Assembly (NCBI GenBank): GCA_007859835.1
Contig: SJPJ01000001.1
Coordinates: 831,774 to 895,773 of the forward strand
Direction of reading: 5' to 3'
Origin: Novipirellula herctigrandis
GTDB lineage: Bacteria > Planctomycetota > Planctomycetia > Pirellulales > Pirellulaceae
Length of the DNA: 64,000 nucleotides
Shown here piece by piece: positions 44,824 to 55,506 of this stretch. The position numbers were made by a program, and so were the translations under genes. Positions within the stretch are counted from its first letter, which is position 1, and each line of letters opens with the position of its first letter. The notes beneath the pieces were generated by a model. The model searched no databases. It was not told where the DNA came from and saw only the letters and a program-made list of their open reading frames with translations.

Positions 44824-46992
44824 GTGAAACGCCGCCCGATCGTTTCGATTTGCCTTGCCGTCCTTTTGATCGTCTTCTCTGTGCCGAGTGTCGCACAAGA
44901 GAAAGCACCGTTTTCCTTAGACTGGACGACGTTTAATCAATCGGTCATCGACCTGAGCGGTTTCCTTGATGCGCCCGCTGGCGCCGGTGGTTTCATCCGC
45001 CCCGCCAGAGAACATTTAGTGGACAAAAACGGCAAACGTTTGCGGATTTGGGGAGTCAATCTGGGTGGGCCCTCTTGCTTTCCCTCACACGCCGATGCCG
45101 AGAAGCTTGCCGATGCGTTGGCTCGTTTGGGCGTCAACTGTGTCCGCTTCCATGGCCTCGATTCCAACTGGGGAACCAGTTCGATTGATCGCACCGGTGG
45201 CAAATCATCGCAGCTCGATGAGACGAATCTTGAACGCTTCGACTATCTCTTTGATCAACTGCGTCGTCGCGGCATTTACGGCAATTTGAACCTGAATGTC
45301 TTTCGCACCTACGGGGACAAGGACGGACTTCCCGATGTCGATGAACTAGGCCTGGGAAAATGGGCCACCCATTTTCATCCAAGGATCATTGAACTCGAAA
45401 AGAAGTACGCAACCGATTTGCTCAACCATGTTAACCATTACACCGGGAACCGCTACGCCGACGAACCCGCTGTATTGGTCGTCGAAATCGTCAATGAAAA
45501 CTCGCTGATCGAAGGTTGGATCAACGGTCGCTTAGTCGGCAAGAATGACAACAGTGGCGACACGTGGAGTCCGCTACCGGTCGTGTATGCCGAAGAACTC
45601 AATCGCCAATTCAATGGTTGGCTCTCCCGAAATTACTCCGCTGAACAAATTGCCGGCTTCCGCAACGAATCGAGTTTGTCGGATAACCAACCGTTCACGC
45701 TTCTTTCACCCGATCAGTTCCGAGCGGTTTCCCTTGATCGGTTTAAGGCGGACTATCAGTTTATCCTGATGACCGAACGATCGTTTCTGTCCCAAATGAA
45801 GACGCTAATCAAAGAGACGATCGGGCTAAAATCGATGCTGATCGGTGATGCGGACCATAGTGATTCCATCAATGGCTTTCCGCATATTCTCAACAATTCG
45901 ATCTTCGATTATTTGGATGGACATGGGTATTGGCAGCACCCATCGATTGGTCAACTCACGAAAGTGAAAAATGATCCGATGGTGAATGACCCGAGTGATT
46001 CGACCATTGTGCAATTCGCTCGAACACCAATGGTCGGTAAACCGTTTGTCATCAGCGAAACCAATCATCCCTACCCGCATCGCTATGCCGTGGAAGGATT
46101 CCCAATCGCCGCAGCATACGCAATGCTTCACGATTGGGACGGCATCGTTTTTCATGAATTTGGACGAGGTGTCTACGACCATCCAAATGCGATTGAAAAG
46201 AACGGGTGGTTTAGACTCAGTTCGGATCCAATGAAGATCAACGAGATGATGGTCTCCGCTTTGATGTGGCACCGTGGCGACGTAAAACCGGCCAAACAAA
46301 CGATCGTCCGCACGATCTCTCCATCGGAATTGCTTGCCAACACTCGCGTCGAACAATGGCTCGAGCGACCATTCTTTGACAATGCCTTTCCAAAGACCTT
46401 ACCACTCGTCCACCGGGTGCGATGGAAGTTATCGCCTGAACCAGTAACACAAGAATATCCTGAGGAGCCGAATCCGGCTGACATCGTTTCGGATACAAAT
46501 GAACTGCGTTGGCACGGAGCGGACAAGAAACGAGGCCGAGTGGTGATCGATACACCTAACGTTCAAGCGATGATTGGGTTCATGCGTGACGAACAAAACG
46601 GGAACTATCCGGGGGCTTCGCAGTTATCGGTCGACATCCGCAACCTCTTCGCCGCCGTCGTGTTAGTCAGCCTCGACGACCAACCGATCCGCTCGAGCCA
46701 GAAAATGTTGCTATTTGTCGGGGATCGATCCGCGAACAGGGACCTCACTTGGGAAGACGATTTTCAAACGGTGGCCAATTGGGGTGCCGGCCCTGTCGCA
46801 ATCAAGCCTGTTTCCGGAAAAGTAAGTCTTGGGGGACTCGATAAGGGAGCCCCGCTACAAGCCACCGTTCTCGATTCACTCGGTCAGCCCACCGACAATA
46901 GGTGCACGACCTACCTGCAAGACAACGGTTGGCACATTCAGTTAAACAATCCCGCTACAATGATGCTGCTCCTGGAACGAGCGTCAAAGTAG
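44824..46992 (+). CDS. Secreted glycoside hydrolase of the GH5-like (clan GH-A) type
   Basis: 722 residues from a GTG, with a signal peptide (PIVSICLAVLLIVFSVPSVAQ). A (beta/alpha)8 barrel begins at KNGKRLRIWGVNLGG and LGVNCVRFHGLDSNWG. VLVVEIVNENSLIEGW holds the acid/base Glu225 (NEN). FVISETNHPYPHRY holds the nucleophile candidate Glu412 on the later strand. A C-terminal beta-rich part follows (SQLSVDIRNLFAAVVLVSLDD). It would cleave beta-linked glycans outside the cytoplasm. It precedes the sulfatase and the LamG protein on the same strand, suggesting a small polysaccharide-degradation set. Confidence 0.85.
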   Translation: MKRRPIVSICLAVLLIVFSVPSVAQEKAPFSLDWTTFNQSVIDLSGFLDAPAGAGGFIRPAREHLVDKNGKRLRIWGVNLGGPSCFPSHADAEKLADALARLGVNCVRFHGLDSNWGTSSIDRTGGKSSQLDETNLERFDYLFDQLRRRGIYGNLNLNVFRTYGDKDGLPDVDELGLGKWATHFHPRIIELEKKYATDLLNHVNHYTGNRYADEPAVLVVEIVNENSLIEGWINGRLVGKNDNSGDTWSPLPVVYAEELNRQFNGWLSRNYSAEQIAGFRNESSLSDNQPFTLLSPDQFRAVSLDRFKADYQFILMTERSFLSQMKTLIKETIGLKSMLIGDADHSDSINGFPHILNNSIFDYLDGHGYWQHPSIGQLTKVKNDPMVNDPSDSTIVQFARTPMVGKPFVISETNHPYPHRYAVEGFPIAAAYAMLHDWDGIVFHEFGRGVYDHPNAIEKNGWFRLSSDPMKINEMMVSALMWHRGDVKPAKQTIVRTISPSELLANTRVEQWLERPFFDNAFPKTLPLVHRVRWKLSPEPVTQEYPEEPNPADIVSDTNELRWHGADKKRGRVVIDTPNVQAMIGFMRDEQNGNYPGASQLSVDIRNLFAAVVLVSLDDQPIRSSQKMLLFVGDRSANRDLTWEDDFQTVANWGAGPVAIKPVSGKVSLGGLDKGAPLQATVLDSLGQPTDNRCTTYLQDNGWHIQLNNPATMMLLLERASK

Positions 46993-47062
46993 CCGCGAAT
47001 AGCGCCAAATCGTTGCCCGTCTGGTGAACGTGTTCAAATCAGCCCACCTTGGAATTTCCACC

Positions 47063-48811
47063 ATGAATCATCATCGCCTCACCACAATCTTCCTCACCAC
47101 ACTGATGGCGTTGGCCGTGCAGGCCATGATGCCGCCAAACATACAGGCTCAATCTAGCCACGCTGAATCTTTCCAGCGACCAAACATTATCTATATCCTC
47201 GCGGATGATATGGGATTCTCGGATGTGGGCTGCTACGGCAGCGAAATCGATACACCAAACCTAAATTTGCTCGCCGAGCAAGGTGTTCGATTTACTCAGT
47301 TCTATAACACGGGCCGCTGCTGTCCGACGCGGGCCAGTTTGTTATCGGGACTCTATCCACACCAAACCGGCGTCGGACACATGATGGAAGACCGTGGTTA
47401 CGACGGCTATCGCGGCGAACTAAATCGTCATTGCGTAACGATCGCGGAAGCATTGCAGTCCGCCGATTACCGCTGTTATATGACCGGCAAATGGCACGTC
47501 ACCAAAGCGGTAAAAGCGAAAACAGAAGCGGAAAAACAGAATTGGCCGCTACAACGTGGATTCGATCGCTATTACGGCACCATCACTGGCGCGGGGAGCT
47601 TCTTCGATCCCTCATCATTGGTTCGTGACAATACGTTTGTGTCGCCCTTGAATGATCCTGAGTATCCTGAGAGTCATTGGCCCGGTGAAACGTACTACTA
47701 CACCGATGCAATCGCTGACCAAGGGTCCAAATTCATTCGCGAACATCATTTTCAATCGGGCGATCAACCGTTCTTTATGTACGTTGCCTTCACCGCGGCG
47801 CATTGGCCTATGCACGCGTTGCCCGAGGACATTGAAAAGTACAAAGGCGAATACGACGCTGGTTATGACGCGATCCGAAACGCACGATATGAACGGATGA
47901 TTGAACTTGGACTGATCGACGCGGACAACACCGTCAATTGGCCCATTCCCAAAAAGTTGAAAGAAACCGAACATTGGGATTGGGACAAACGGAACATGGA
48001 AGTCTACGCTGCGATGATCGATTCGATGGACCGTGGCATCGGACGGATGGTCGAATCGCTCAAGGCAACTGGACAATTCAACAATACGTTGATCTGTTTC
48101 TTGCAAGACAACGGCGGATGTGCCGAAGCCTACGGACGGGGTGGCAAAGGAACCGATCGTGCGTCCAAACCGCCACTATCTCCGCTGTCTGCCGACTACA
48201 TACAACCGGATGCACTACCGAAACAAACTCGTGATGGCTACCCAATACGACGAGGCAAAGGAGCGATGGCAGGCCCAGCGGATACGGCAATCGGTTACGG
48301 AATCGGATGGGCAACCGTATCAAATACACCGTTCCGTGAGTACAAACATTGGGTACACGAAGGCGGTATTTCGACTCCTCTTATTGTGTCTTGGCCAGAC
48401 GGCATATCGCGTCGCGGAGAGCTCGAAAGAACACCTAGCCATTTGATTGATTTGATGGCCACCGCAGTGGATATTTCCGGTGCAGAGTATCCGACAACCT
48501 ACCACGAAGGCCAAGCCATCTCGCCGATGGAAGGAAAGAGTTTGATCCCCGCGTTTCAAGGGAAACCAATCGATCGCGAAGCAATCTATTGGGAACACGA
48601 AGGCAATCGAGCGGTGCGCGTGGGCGATATGAAATTGGTCGCTAAAGGCAAAAATGGAAAGTGGGAGCTTTACAATATTGCCAAAGACCGAAGCGAGCAA
48701 AACGATTTGAGCAGCGAGATGCCCGAGAAGCAAAAGGAACTGGCCGCCCTTTGGGACACGTACGCCGAACGAGCCAACGTGTTGCCGCTATCGCCAAAGA
48801 GGAAGCCATAA
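47063..48811 (+). CDS. Arylsulfatase (secreted, formylglycine type)
   Basis: 582 residues from ATG 47063; a GTG at 47024 is an alternative. Signal peptide HHRLTTIFLTTLMALAVQA. The metal-binding ILADDMGFSDVGCYG is at about 45-59. The catalytic motif is CCPTR starting at Cys86, the formylglycine precursor (CxPxR), and TGKWHVTKAVKAK follows. LQDNGGCAEAYG and NTPFREYKHWVHEGGISTPL complete the arylsulfatase pattern (S1_4-like). It removes sulfate esters from glycans. The preceding hydrolase and the following LamG protein are probably parts of the same degradation set. Confidence 0.93.
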   Translation: MNHHRLTTIFLTTLMALAVQAMMPPNIQAQSSHAESFQRPNIIYILADDMGFSDVGCYGSEIDTPNLNLLAEQGVRFTQFYNTGRCCPTRASLLSGLYPHQTGVGHMMEDRGYDGYRGELNRHCVTIAEALQSADYRCYMTGKWHVTKAVKAKTEAEKQNWPLQRGFDRYYGTITGAGSFFDPSSLVRDNTFVSPLNDPEYPESHWPGETYYYTDAIADQGSKFIREHHFQSGDQPFFMYVAFTAAHWPMHALPEDIEKYKGEYDAGYDAIRNARYERMIELGLIDADNTVNWPIPKKLKETEHWDWDKRNMEVYAAMIDSMDRGIGRMVESLKATGQFNNTLICFLQDNGGCAEAYGRGGKGTDRASKPPLSPLSADYIQPDALPKQTRDGYPIRRGKGAMAGPADTAIGYGIGWATVSNTPFREYKHWVHEGGISTPLIVSWPDGISRRGELERTPSHLIDLMATAVDISGAEYPTTYHEGQAISPMEGKSLIPAFQGKPIDREAIYWEHEGNRAVRVGDMKLVAKGKNGKWELYNIAKDRSEQNDLSSEMPEKQKELAALWDTYAERANVLPLSPKRKP

Positions 48812-48874
48812 TGATTGTTGCGAGTACGCTTTCCAGACCGAACGAGTCTACCAAAGTGAGGCTCCGATAACTCC

Positions 48875-51800
48875 GTGATTGGGCTAAAGCCGCTCTCCTG
48901 CATCCTGATGCTCGTGTTCGCCACCAGCCGCCTATCGGCATTGGATCCAATTTCAATCATGCCTCAGGAATCGGATCGGACGACCATGTGGTGGGCCGAC
49001 GGGTTTCCATCGCATTCGCCCTCAGCTCGGTGGCATCGTTGTTTCCAATCGGGGAATTACGGATTCGTTCTTGATACCGAGACGATGCAAATCCCGCACT
49101 TTGGACCGCTGGACATTCCAAATGCAGTAACGACATTGCCACCTGCACAACTTGGCCTGCGAATCGTGGTCGACGGAAAGACCTACGAGTGTGCCGCAGG
49201 CGGAAAGTGGACTAAGCACGGCGGCCCGAGACTGATCGAATCGGGCCGATTTTTCCAACGTGGCGACGTAACCGATTTAGTTTTCACATCCACCGACGAG
49301 CAAGAACTCAACGTCGAAGCAAGATTTGAAACGGCCGCCTGGTCAGATCGCCTTGGACTCATTTTCGCAGCTCGCCCCGCAATCATGCCGATCGAAGCGG
49401 GTGAAAAGAGCTTTGGTCGAATCGGCGGCGGCTTCGGGCTCGACGGTACAAACCATCTTGAAGTAAAGCATTCCGCTGAATTGGATAGCAAACATTTCAC
49501 GATCGAACTTTGGGCCTATGTACCCCACAACTACCAAGCCTCCGAGAAAACGTTTCCGTGGCTGGTTTGCAAAGATCGAAATGAAGAGGTCGATGGCAAC
49601 TTCGGAATCATCTTTCTTCATGGTCGGGCACAAGCAAGACTCAATATCGGTGGCGGCCGCGACAACGCGTTTACTGCGACGGCTGATCTCCGCGATGCTT
49701 TGAAATTGAACACTTGGAACCATTTGGCAATTAGCTACGACGGTGATTCATTACGACTGTATGTCAACGGCCGGGAATCGGCAAAACAGCCGATCGGCCG
49801 AAAACGTGTGCCCAGCGATGGCCCCTTGACCTTCGGCCGAAGGCAAGACAACAGTGGCGACGGATATCACTTTCGCGGTGTCATCGATGAATCAACGTAC
49901 TACGATCGCGCTCTCAGCAGCAGTGAAATCCTTCAGCATTTTCGACATCCGGATGTAGTCGATGCCAAGGTTAAGCCAACAAAGCAATGGAGATTCCGCA
50001 GCGATGGTGTCGGATTGAAGACCGCACCCCGTTCGATTTGGAAGTCGGCCTCGTTGGCGATTGGACTGCGTGGACCAAACGGTACATTGTCGAATTCTCT
50101 TGATCTTCCAACAAAAGGAAAAACAGATCCTTCACAATGGAATGAAGTGTCGCTTGCCATCGACCCCATCGCATTTGAAAAGGTCTCTGCAAAGTGCGAT
50201 GTCAATGTTCGCGCCACGGAGATCGCAAATGGCGAAGCAAGGCCGGTCAAGTACAACTCGGTGCTCGGTTGGCATCGGATCAACTTGGATGGAATTGAAC
50301 CGATCGTGCCGAACACGGCGGGCAAAGATGCCGAAGCGAACAAAAATAATTCGATGGAACGCATCAAGCTCGTTTTGTCCAACCCTAGCGATCAGCCGCA
50401 GATCGCAAGGCTGATGTTTGAGAAGACATCGGGTGGTATCAAGCAACATGTCGGGTCGTCAATTACGGGTGTTTCCGCGGTGCTTCGTGACGCCCAAGGT
50501 CATCCAACTGGCATCCCCGTTCAGCTAAGCAAGAATTGGCACACCGACGCGGAAGCCGGTACCTACCGTGGCGATTGGTTTCATGGGATCTCGCAAGTGC
50601 GATTGTTGGCGAACGCGACGGTTGAGTTGGAATTGTCGATCGTCTACGGACACTGGGGTGGTGTTGCCGCCGCATCACATACCCAGCTTTGCCTGATCGG
50701 CTGGGGAAGTAACCAAAGATGGGACCAAAGTGCGCTCGGGGCGTGGGGCGAGAGCATTTGCTACGAGCCTGATCAAGTACAAGCGAATTGCAGCATCACG
50801 GATGTGCGACCGTTGATGGTCCGAGCAACGGACAATGCTCAGGCGTGGCGATGGACGTGTAACGTCGGTGGTGGCGACTACTTTCGCATGTTCGATCCAA
50901 GCGGGAATCGAGTTCCCCATACGGCGATGAAAACGACCGAACATCGTCAAGGCCCATGCCTTACCGAAGTCACTTTTGACGGTCACTTAGGAAGCGGTAT
51001 CCGTCAAGCGGCGACGGTCAGTTTGTCGCGCACCGATGATCTGGTTCGTGGCACCTACCGATTGCGGATGGCAGTAAAAAAAGCCACGGACTTCTCACGA
51101 TTGGTGATCTTCCAGATCGGAGCTGACACCTATAGCTCCACCGGCGAGCGAAAAATGGCGATCGGCGACACTACCGGATTGTTGAAAGAATGGAACACTC
51201 AATGGGGCGGCAATACTTATCGAACCAATCCGGTTGCCTGCACCGGCCGCGCTACCTGGGTCTCACTTCACGATGCGGTGGCTCGCCCCAAACAAGGCAA
51301 TCAAGAAGCATGCGCGAATCGTGGCGTCGTGATTCGTTCATGGAAAGCGAGGCTTGGCGGAAAGGACACTCCGCCTTGGATCGCAGAACACGGTGTCAAT
51401 GCTCGAGGCCATGACACGTCCACGATCGATTTCGTTGCGCCGCCTGGAATCACTCGTTTGGAACCTGGCGATTTCGTCGACGCCACGATTGAACACATTG
51501 TTATGCCACAGTTTGCCCGCAACTACTACGGACCCAACGAAGCTCTTCGATCTGCACTAGCGCAGCACGAGAACACATGGCAAATGATTCATCGCGAGGC
51601 GGTCAACAACGATCGCAAGGCAGAAGCATCGATTGGCAAGATCCAACGCACCTACCCCGATGTCCGCATTCACACGCTGAACAACGAAGCAAAATTGACG
51701 CTTTCGGGCGGCCTTGGTTACGTGCCGATCACCTTCACCGACCTGAGTTCACCAAGCCACTATGAACTTGTCGTCGATGGCCATCCGCTCGATCAAAGCG

Positions 51801-51934
51801 TTCATGGCAACGATTTTTGGCAGACGGAATACGACGCGACCAGCAAGCGTTGGAGTCAGACCTATAATCTTCCGGCCAAAATCGCCGGACCGCAGAACAT
51901 CCATTTCCGTGTAAAGAAGCTTAAAACCCAATGA
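48875..51934 (+). CDS. Large secreted protein with LamG domain
   Basis: 1019 residues from GTG 48875 (signal peptide LKPLSCILMLVFATSRLSA). A central LamG/concanavalin-like domain (about 185-360) has DGTNHLEVKHSAELDSKHFTIELWAYV, WNHLAISYDGDSLRLYVNGRE and FRGVIDESTYYDRALSSSEILQHF. The flanking regions are beta-rich and unassigned. It is very probably exported and binds or processes carbohydrates. I found no catalytic motif I can name; many large LamG proteins in planctomycetes are polysaccharide-binding or hydrolase-like. It directly follows the sulfatase. Confidence 0.75.
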   Translation: MIGLKPLSCILMLVFATSRLSALDPISIMPQESDRTTMWWADGFPSHSPSARWHRCFQSGNYGFVLDTETMQIPHFGPLDIPNAVTTLPPAQLGLRIVVDGKTYECAAGGKWTKHGGPRLIESGRFFQRGDVTDLVFTSTDEQELNVEARFETAAWSDRLGLIFAARPAIMPIEAGEKSFGRIGGGFGLDGTNHLEVKHSAELDSKHFTIELWAYVPHNYQASEKTFPWLVCKDRNEEVDGNFGIIFLHGRAQARLNIGGGRDNAFTATADLRDALKLNTWNHLAISYDGDSLRLYVNGRESAKQPIGRKRVPSDGPLTFGRRQDNSGDGYHFRGVIDESTYYDRALSSSEILQHFRHPDVVDAKVKPTKQWRFRSDGVGLKTAPRSIWKSASLAIGLRGPNGTLSNSLDLPTKGKTDPSQWNEVSLAIDPIAFEKVSAKCDVNVRATEIANGEARPVKYNSVLGWHRINLDGIEPIVPNTAGKDAEANKNNSMERIKLVLSNPSDQPQIARLMFEKTSGGIKQHVGSSITGVSAVLRDAQGHPTGIPVQLSKNWHTDAEAGTYRGDWFHGISQVRLLANATVELELSIVYGHWGGVAAASHTQLCLIGWGSNQRWDQSALGAWGESICYEPDQVQANCSITDVRPLMVRATDNAQAWRWTCNVGGGDYFRMFDPSGNRVPHTAMKTTEHRQGPCLTEVTFDGHLGSGIRQAATVSLSRTDDLVRGTYRLRMAVKKATDFSRLVIFQIGADTYSSTGERKMAIGDTTGLLKEWNTQWGGNTYRTNPVACTGRATWVSLHDAVARPKQGNQEACANRGVVIRSWKARLGGKDTPPWIAEHGVNARGHDTSTIDFVAPPGITRLEPGDFVDATIEHIVMPQFARNYYGPNEALRSALAQHENTWQMIHREAVNNDRKAEASIGKIQRTYPDVRIHTLNNEAKLTLSGGLGYVPITFTDLSSPSHYELVVDGHPLDQSVHGNDFWQTEYDATSKRWSQTYNLPAKIAGPQNIHFRVKKLKTQ

Positions 51935-52367
51935 ACCCACTTCAGCGGTCTCAAAGGCGAATCGATATTCACAAGCGTCCCTGAACCTTCTTTACTCGCC
52001 ATAAGGGGGCTGAGCGTTGCGTGAAGAGCATCAAAGGCATTTTTTTCCCATGTTTTGGAAGCAGAATTCGAATTAAGGGAGGGTTACGGAACGTTAACGC
52101 GTCTCGGCTAAATTCCGTTGCGACCACCTATTTTGGCTGGCCTGCCCCAACGGTAGCGAGAGGCCTCAATCCAATTCTTACACCAATTGGTATAGCTTAG
52201 GTGCTCGACGGATGATAAATGGCCTGGGGGATAAATGGCCTGGGAAAGAACGAGCGTAACTCACTGATTTTTGCGAATTTTTCCGACTTCACTAGTTTAG
52301 ATTTAAGAAGGCACGCCCATTGCCATCAGGCGTGAAATATTGCGTCAGGATTGACTTAGGAACAACA
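51935..52367. other. Upstream region of the sigma-factor gene
   Basis: 433 bases with no gene. It contains a 15-base direct repeat (gataaatggcctggg at 52214-52228 and 52230-52244). It should hold the promoter of the sigma/FecR unit; a self-controlled ECF promoter would be expected, but I cannot identify boxes with confidence. Confidence 0.4.
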
Positions 52368-52901
52368 ATGTTTAGCCAGAAAGAGCCATCCCACCAGGAC
52401 CGCGTCCATGCCTTGTTTGTCCAACACTCCTCGCGAATACGTGGTTACATCCTAAGTATTTTGCCGAACATTGGGCGTGCCGATGACGTGCTTCAAGAGA
52501 CATTCTTGACGGCATCCTTGAAGGCCAACGACTTTGTGGCCGGGACAAATTTCGTGGCTTGGGCCTGTACGATCGCTCGATACAAAGTGCTCGAAGAGTG
52601 CAAGCGACTCAAAAAATCCAAGACTTTGCTTTCACCCGAAGCAATTGAAGCGGTTTGTGCAGCGGACGATCCGCTGTTGGACGAAGGTGACGAAGCGGAA
52701 ATGTCGGCGCTCAAAAAGTGCCTGTGCGAGCTGTCGCCCCACACACGGCGGGCCATCGACTTGCGTTACAAACGCGCTCACAGCGCTTCGGAGATCGCAA
52801 CGATCCTGGGATGGTCGATCGACTCGGTCTACGTGGTGTTGTCGCGTGCACGAGGCACGCTGCAAAAATGCATCAACGCCAAACTCGAAATAAACGGTTA
52901 G
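52368..52901 (+). CDS. ECF-type RNA polymerase sigma factor
   Basis: 177 residues from ATG 52368 (MFSQKEPSHQDRVHALF); a frame from 52320 is possible. Region 2 reads FVQHSSRIRGYILSILPNIGRADDVLQETFLTA, with the core-binding and -10 recognition helix FVAWACTIARYKVLEECKRL. Region 4 reads LCELSPHTRRAIDLRYKRAHSASEIATILGWSIDSVYVVLSRARGTL. No region 3. This is a planctomycete/verrucomicrobial ECF sigma type that usually pairs with a FecR-domain protein, and the FecR gene is 7 bases away. It likely controls the surface-protein genes next to it. Confidence 0.93.
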   Translation: MFSQKEPSHQDRVHALFVQHSSRIRGYILSILPNIGRADDVLQETFLTASLKANDFVAGTNFVAWACTIARYKVLEECKRLKKSKTLLSPEAIEAVCAADDPLLDEGDEAEMSALKKCLCELSPHTRRAIDLRYKRAHSASEIATILGWSIDSVYVVLSRARGTLQKCINAKLEING

Positions 52902-52908
52902 AGGCCCC

Positions 52909-55458
52909 ATGGATACAGAACGATTAGAGAAGCTGCTTGACCGTTACTTCGACGAAGGACTCACCGAGGCGACCAAACAAGAGCTTGAGGAAGAGCTTTT
53001 GAGTTCGCCTCAAGCCAGGGAATTATTTTGGCAACGAGGGAAATTAAATTCGCTGCTGCGGCAAAATGGCCAAGAGGTTTGGGGGGACGACCAAGCGTTT
53101 GTCCAACGGTTAGAGGACCCCGCCCAACAACCGAACGTAGCACGATCCCTCTCACCGCTGCTGAGTCAGTGGATCGTCTCGGGCATCGCCGTGTCGATGC
53201 TGATCGCCGTGTTTGGCTACTGGTCCATTTTTCACTCGACCTCCAAATCAGACATCGCGTTCGACGCACAGCAAATTGTTGGCAGTCCGGCTCACAATGT
53301 GGTTTGGATGGCGGCCGTTCGTCGAGCAGTGGCTGTTCAGTGGCTCGACCCAGAAGGTGCACCGCGAGTGGGCGAACCGATGGGCCCCAGCCGGTTTCAA
53401 TTGGAAAGTGGGCTTATCGAAATCCAGACCAATCGAGGCGCTTTGATCACAGTCGAAGGGCCAGCGGATATTGAGATCATCAGCGATATGGCGATGCGTT
53501 GCCGAAGCGGGCGCATTAGAGTCGATGCCCCACCACCGGCCTTCGGCTTTCTCGTTCAGACCGAGCACGTCTACGTCGTGAATCGCGGCACGTCGTTCGC
53601 CATGAATGTGAGTGCGGACAATGAAGCGGAAATCCATGTCATCAAAGGAATGGTGGAACTGATTTCGCCATCGACGGATAATCCAATTCGAGAACTGCGC
53701 CAAGGGGAATCGGTGGGTGTCGTCACCGACGGAACCTATCGTGAAATCCCCTCGAAAGCAGAGACGTTCCCGTCGGCCGCCATCGTCATGTCGCGAACGC
53801 AGAGGGCAAAGGTTCTACAGCGAAAGGCATGGGAGCGTCGGCGTGCAGCAATTGTCGAGGACCCGAGTTGTTTGGTTTACTTCGACTTCGAAGGTTCCGA
53901 TTCGGACGATACTGTGATGGAAAACCATGCGTTGAGGCCGAGCGGTGCCAAGGAACACGTGACCGACGGAACGATCATTGGCTGTGACTTTACCGATGGC
54001 CGTTGGCCGGGAAAACATGCCTTGGAATTTAAGAATGTTTTTGATCGAGTCCTATTCTCTGTTCCTGGAGAACACGAGACATTGACGGCAATCGCATCGG
54101 TACGACTTGACGCAATGGATACCAATGTGGCCGCATTGCTGATGCCGGACGATTCATCAGAAGGAAATCTCCAATGGCAAATATCGCGAAACAAAGTCGA
54201 TCTATCCGTCGGTCGGTTGCGTTTGGGCCAATACGTACAATCGGAATCGACGTGGTTGGATTGCTATTCGAGCAAACCAATTCTTCGACCAGAAAGATTC
54301 GGCACATGGGTCCAACTCGCATTCGTATGGGACGCTCATAGAGGGACGTGCAGTCAATTCGTCAACGGCGAACTTGTTGGTCTTTCACGGTTGAGTTCAC
54401 AAGCATCGATCTTGAAAACCGGACAACTCGAATTGGGGAACGGGAACGCCGGTCATGTGCTCGATCAATCGATCGCGCAGAACTTCAACGGTCGGATGGA
54501 CGAGTTCGCTATGTTCGACCGAGCTCTCACCCCTCAAGAGATCCTTGCTCACCACGACTTGGAAAATGTATCCTGGACCAACCAAGGCGGTGACAATGTG
54601 TGGGGCAACGTTGAAAACTGGGCCGAACGGATTACACCATTGCGTGCCGACACGGTACTGATCGATACCGCTGGCCCCGACAAGGCAATCTACAGTGAGG
54701 GAACATCCGAACCATTTCAATCGCTCTACGTCGGGTCGAACATTGGAGGAACCGGCGAGCTAGACATCATAGGAGGGAATTTAAATGCCCATTCTAATTC
54801 GAGCCGTCACACCAGAGTTGGATTGCGAGGCGGAGACGGAACGATCAACCAAAATGGCGGGGACGTCAACCTGAATTCACTTCAAATTGGCTTGGATCCT
54901 AGATCGATCGGCACCTATCACCTCAAAGGAGGCAACCTGACCATCTCGCGTGCCGTCAATAATGCGGTCGGAAGCTTGGACATTGGCGCCAAAAGCGGAA
55001 TTGGAACCTTTAAGATCAGTGGCGGTTCGTTGCTAACTCGAAGGGGTGTGTCGTTGGGCCGTGATGACGGCGTGGGGAGCTTTTTCGTTGAAGGGTCGGC
55101 AGCCACAAGCATCGAAATCGGCAAAGAGAAAGATCATGACGGGTTCTGGATACAACATCCCGGCAGCACTCTGAAAGTCTTGATCGATGATCAAGGGGTG
55201 ACCCCCATTTCGATTGACGAGGTCGGTGGCGATGAAGGCGGGGACGTGACGTTCGCAGAAGGTGCTTGGCTAGATGTTGGTTTCCTTGATGCCCATCGTT
55301 CGGGTTCTTGGGACATCATAAAATGGGATGGCGTCCTTACCGATCAAGGATTGCAGTTCGCCCACGGCGTTGATCCGGACGTTTGGCATTTTGAATTTGT
55401 TGACACGGACGGCTCAGGCCGTAGCGACACGCTGCGAGTGATATCCACCCAACCCTAA
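52909..55458 (+). CDS. FecR/LamG transmembrane protein with a C-terminal domain shared with the downstream PEP-CTERM protein
   Basis: 849 residues. The N-terminal 75 are cytoplasmic and helical (LDRYFDEGLTEATKQELEEEL), a plausible sigma-binding part. One transmembrane helix is at about 86-108. The FecR domain (about 150-280) shows GALITVEGPADIEI and VNRGTSFAMNVS. A LamG domain (about 320-545) has CLVYFDFEGSDSDD and FNGRMDEFAMFDRALTPQEILAH. From about 555 to the end are T5SS/PEP-CTERM-type repeats, as in GVGSFFVEGSAATSIEIG and EVGGDEGGDVTFAEGAWLD. That last part is homologous to the exported protein at 56844. I infer an anti-sigma-like sensor. Confidence 0.85.
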   Translation: MDTERLEKLLDRYFDEGLTEATKQELEEELLSSPQARELFWQRGKLNSLLRQNGQEVWGDDQAFVQRLEDPAQQPNVARSLSPLLSQWIVSGIAVSMLIAVFGYWSIFHSTSKSDIAFDAQQIVGSPAHNVVWMAAVRRAVAVQWLDPEGAPRVGEPMGPSRFQLESGLIEIQTNRGALITVEGPADIEIISDMAMRCRSGRIRVDAPPPAFGFLVQTEHVYVVNRGTSFAMNVSADNEAEIHVIKGMVELISPSTDNPIRELRQGESVGVVTDGTYREIPSKAETFPSAAIVMSRTQRAKVLQRKAWERRRAAIVEDPSCLVYFDFEGSDSDDTVMENHALRPSGAKEHVTDGTIIGCDFTDGRWPGKHALEFKNVFDRVLFSVPGEHETLTAIASVRLDAMDTNVAALLMPDDSSEGNLQWQISRNKVDLSVGRLRLGQYVQSESTWLDCYSSKPILRPERFGTWVQLAFVWDAHRGTCSQFVNGELVGLSRLSSQASILKTGQLELGNGNAGHVLDQSIAQNFNGRMDEFAMFDRALTPQEILAHHDLENVSWTNQGGDNVWGNVENWAERITPLRADTVLIDTAGPDKAIYSEGTSEPFQSLYVGSNIGGTGELDIIGGNLNAHSNSSRHTRVGLRGGDGTINQNGGDVNLNSLQIGLDPRSIGTYHLKGGNLTISRAVNNAVGSLDIGAKSGIGTFKISGGSLLTRRGVSLGRDDGVGSFFVEGSAATSIEIGKEKDHDGFWIQHPGSTLKVLIDDQGVTPISIDEVGGDEGGDVTFAEGAWLDVGFLDAHRSGSWDIIKWDGVLTDQGLQFAHGVDPDVWHFEFVDTDGSGRSDTLRVISTQP

Positions 55459-55506
55459 GTATCCTTCCAAACACATGGAATTCGATTCACAGAGAAAGAG
55501 CCTCAA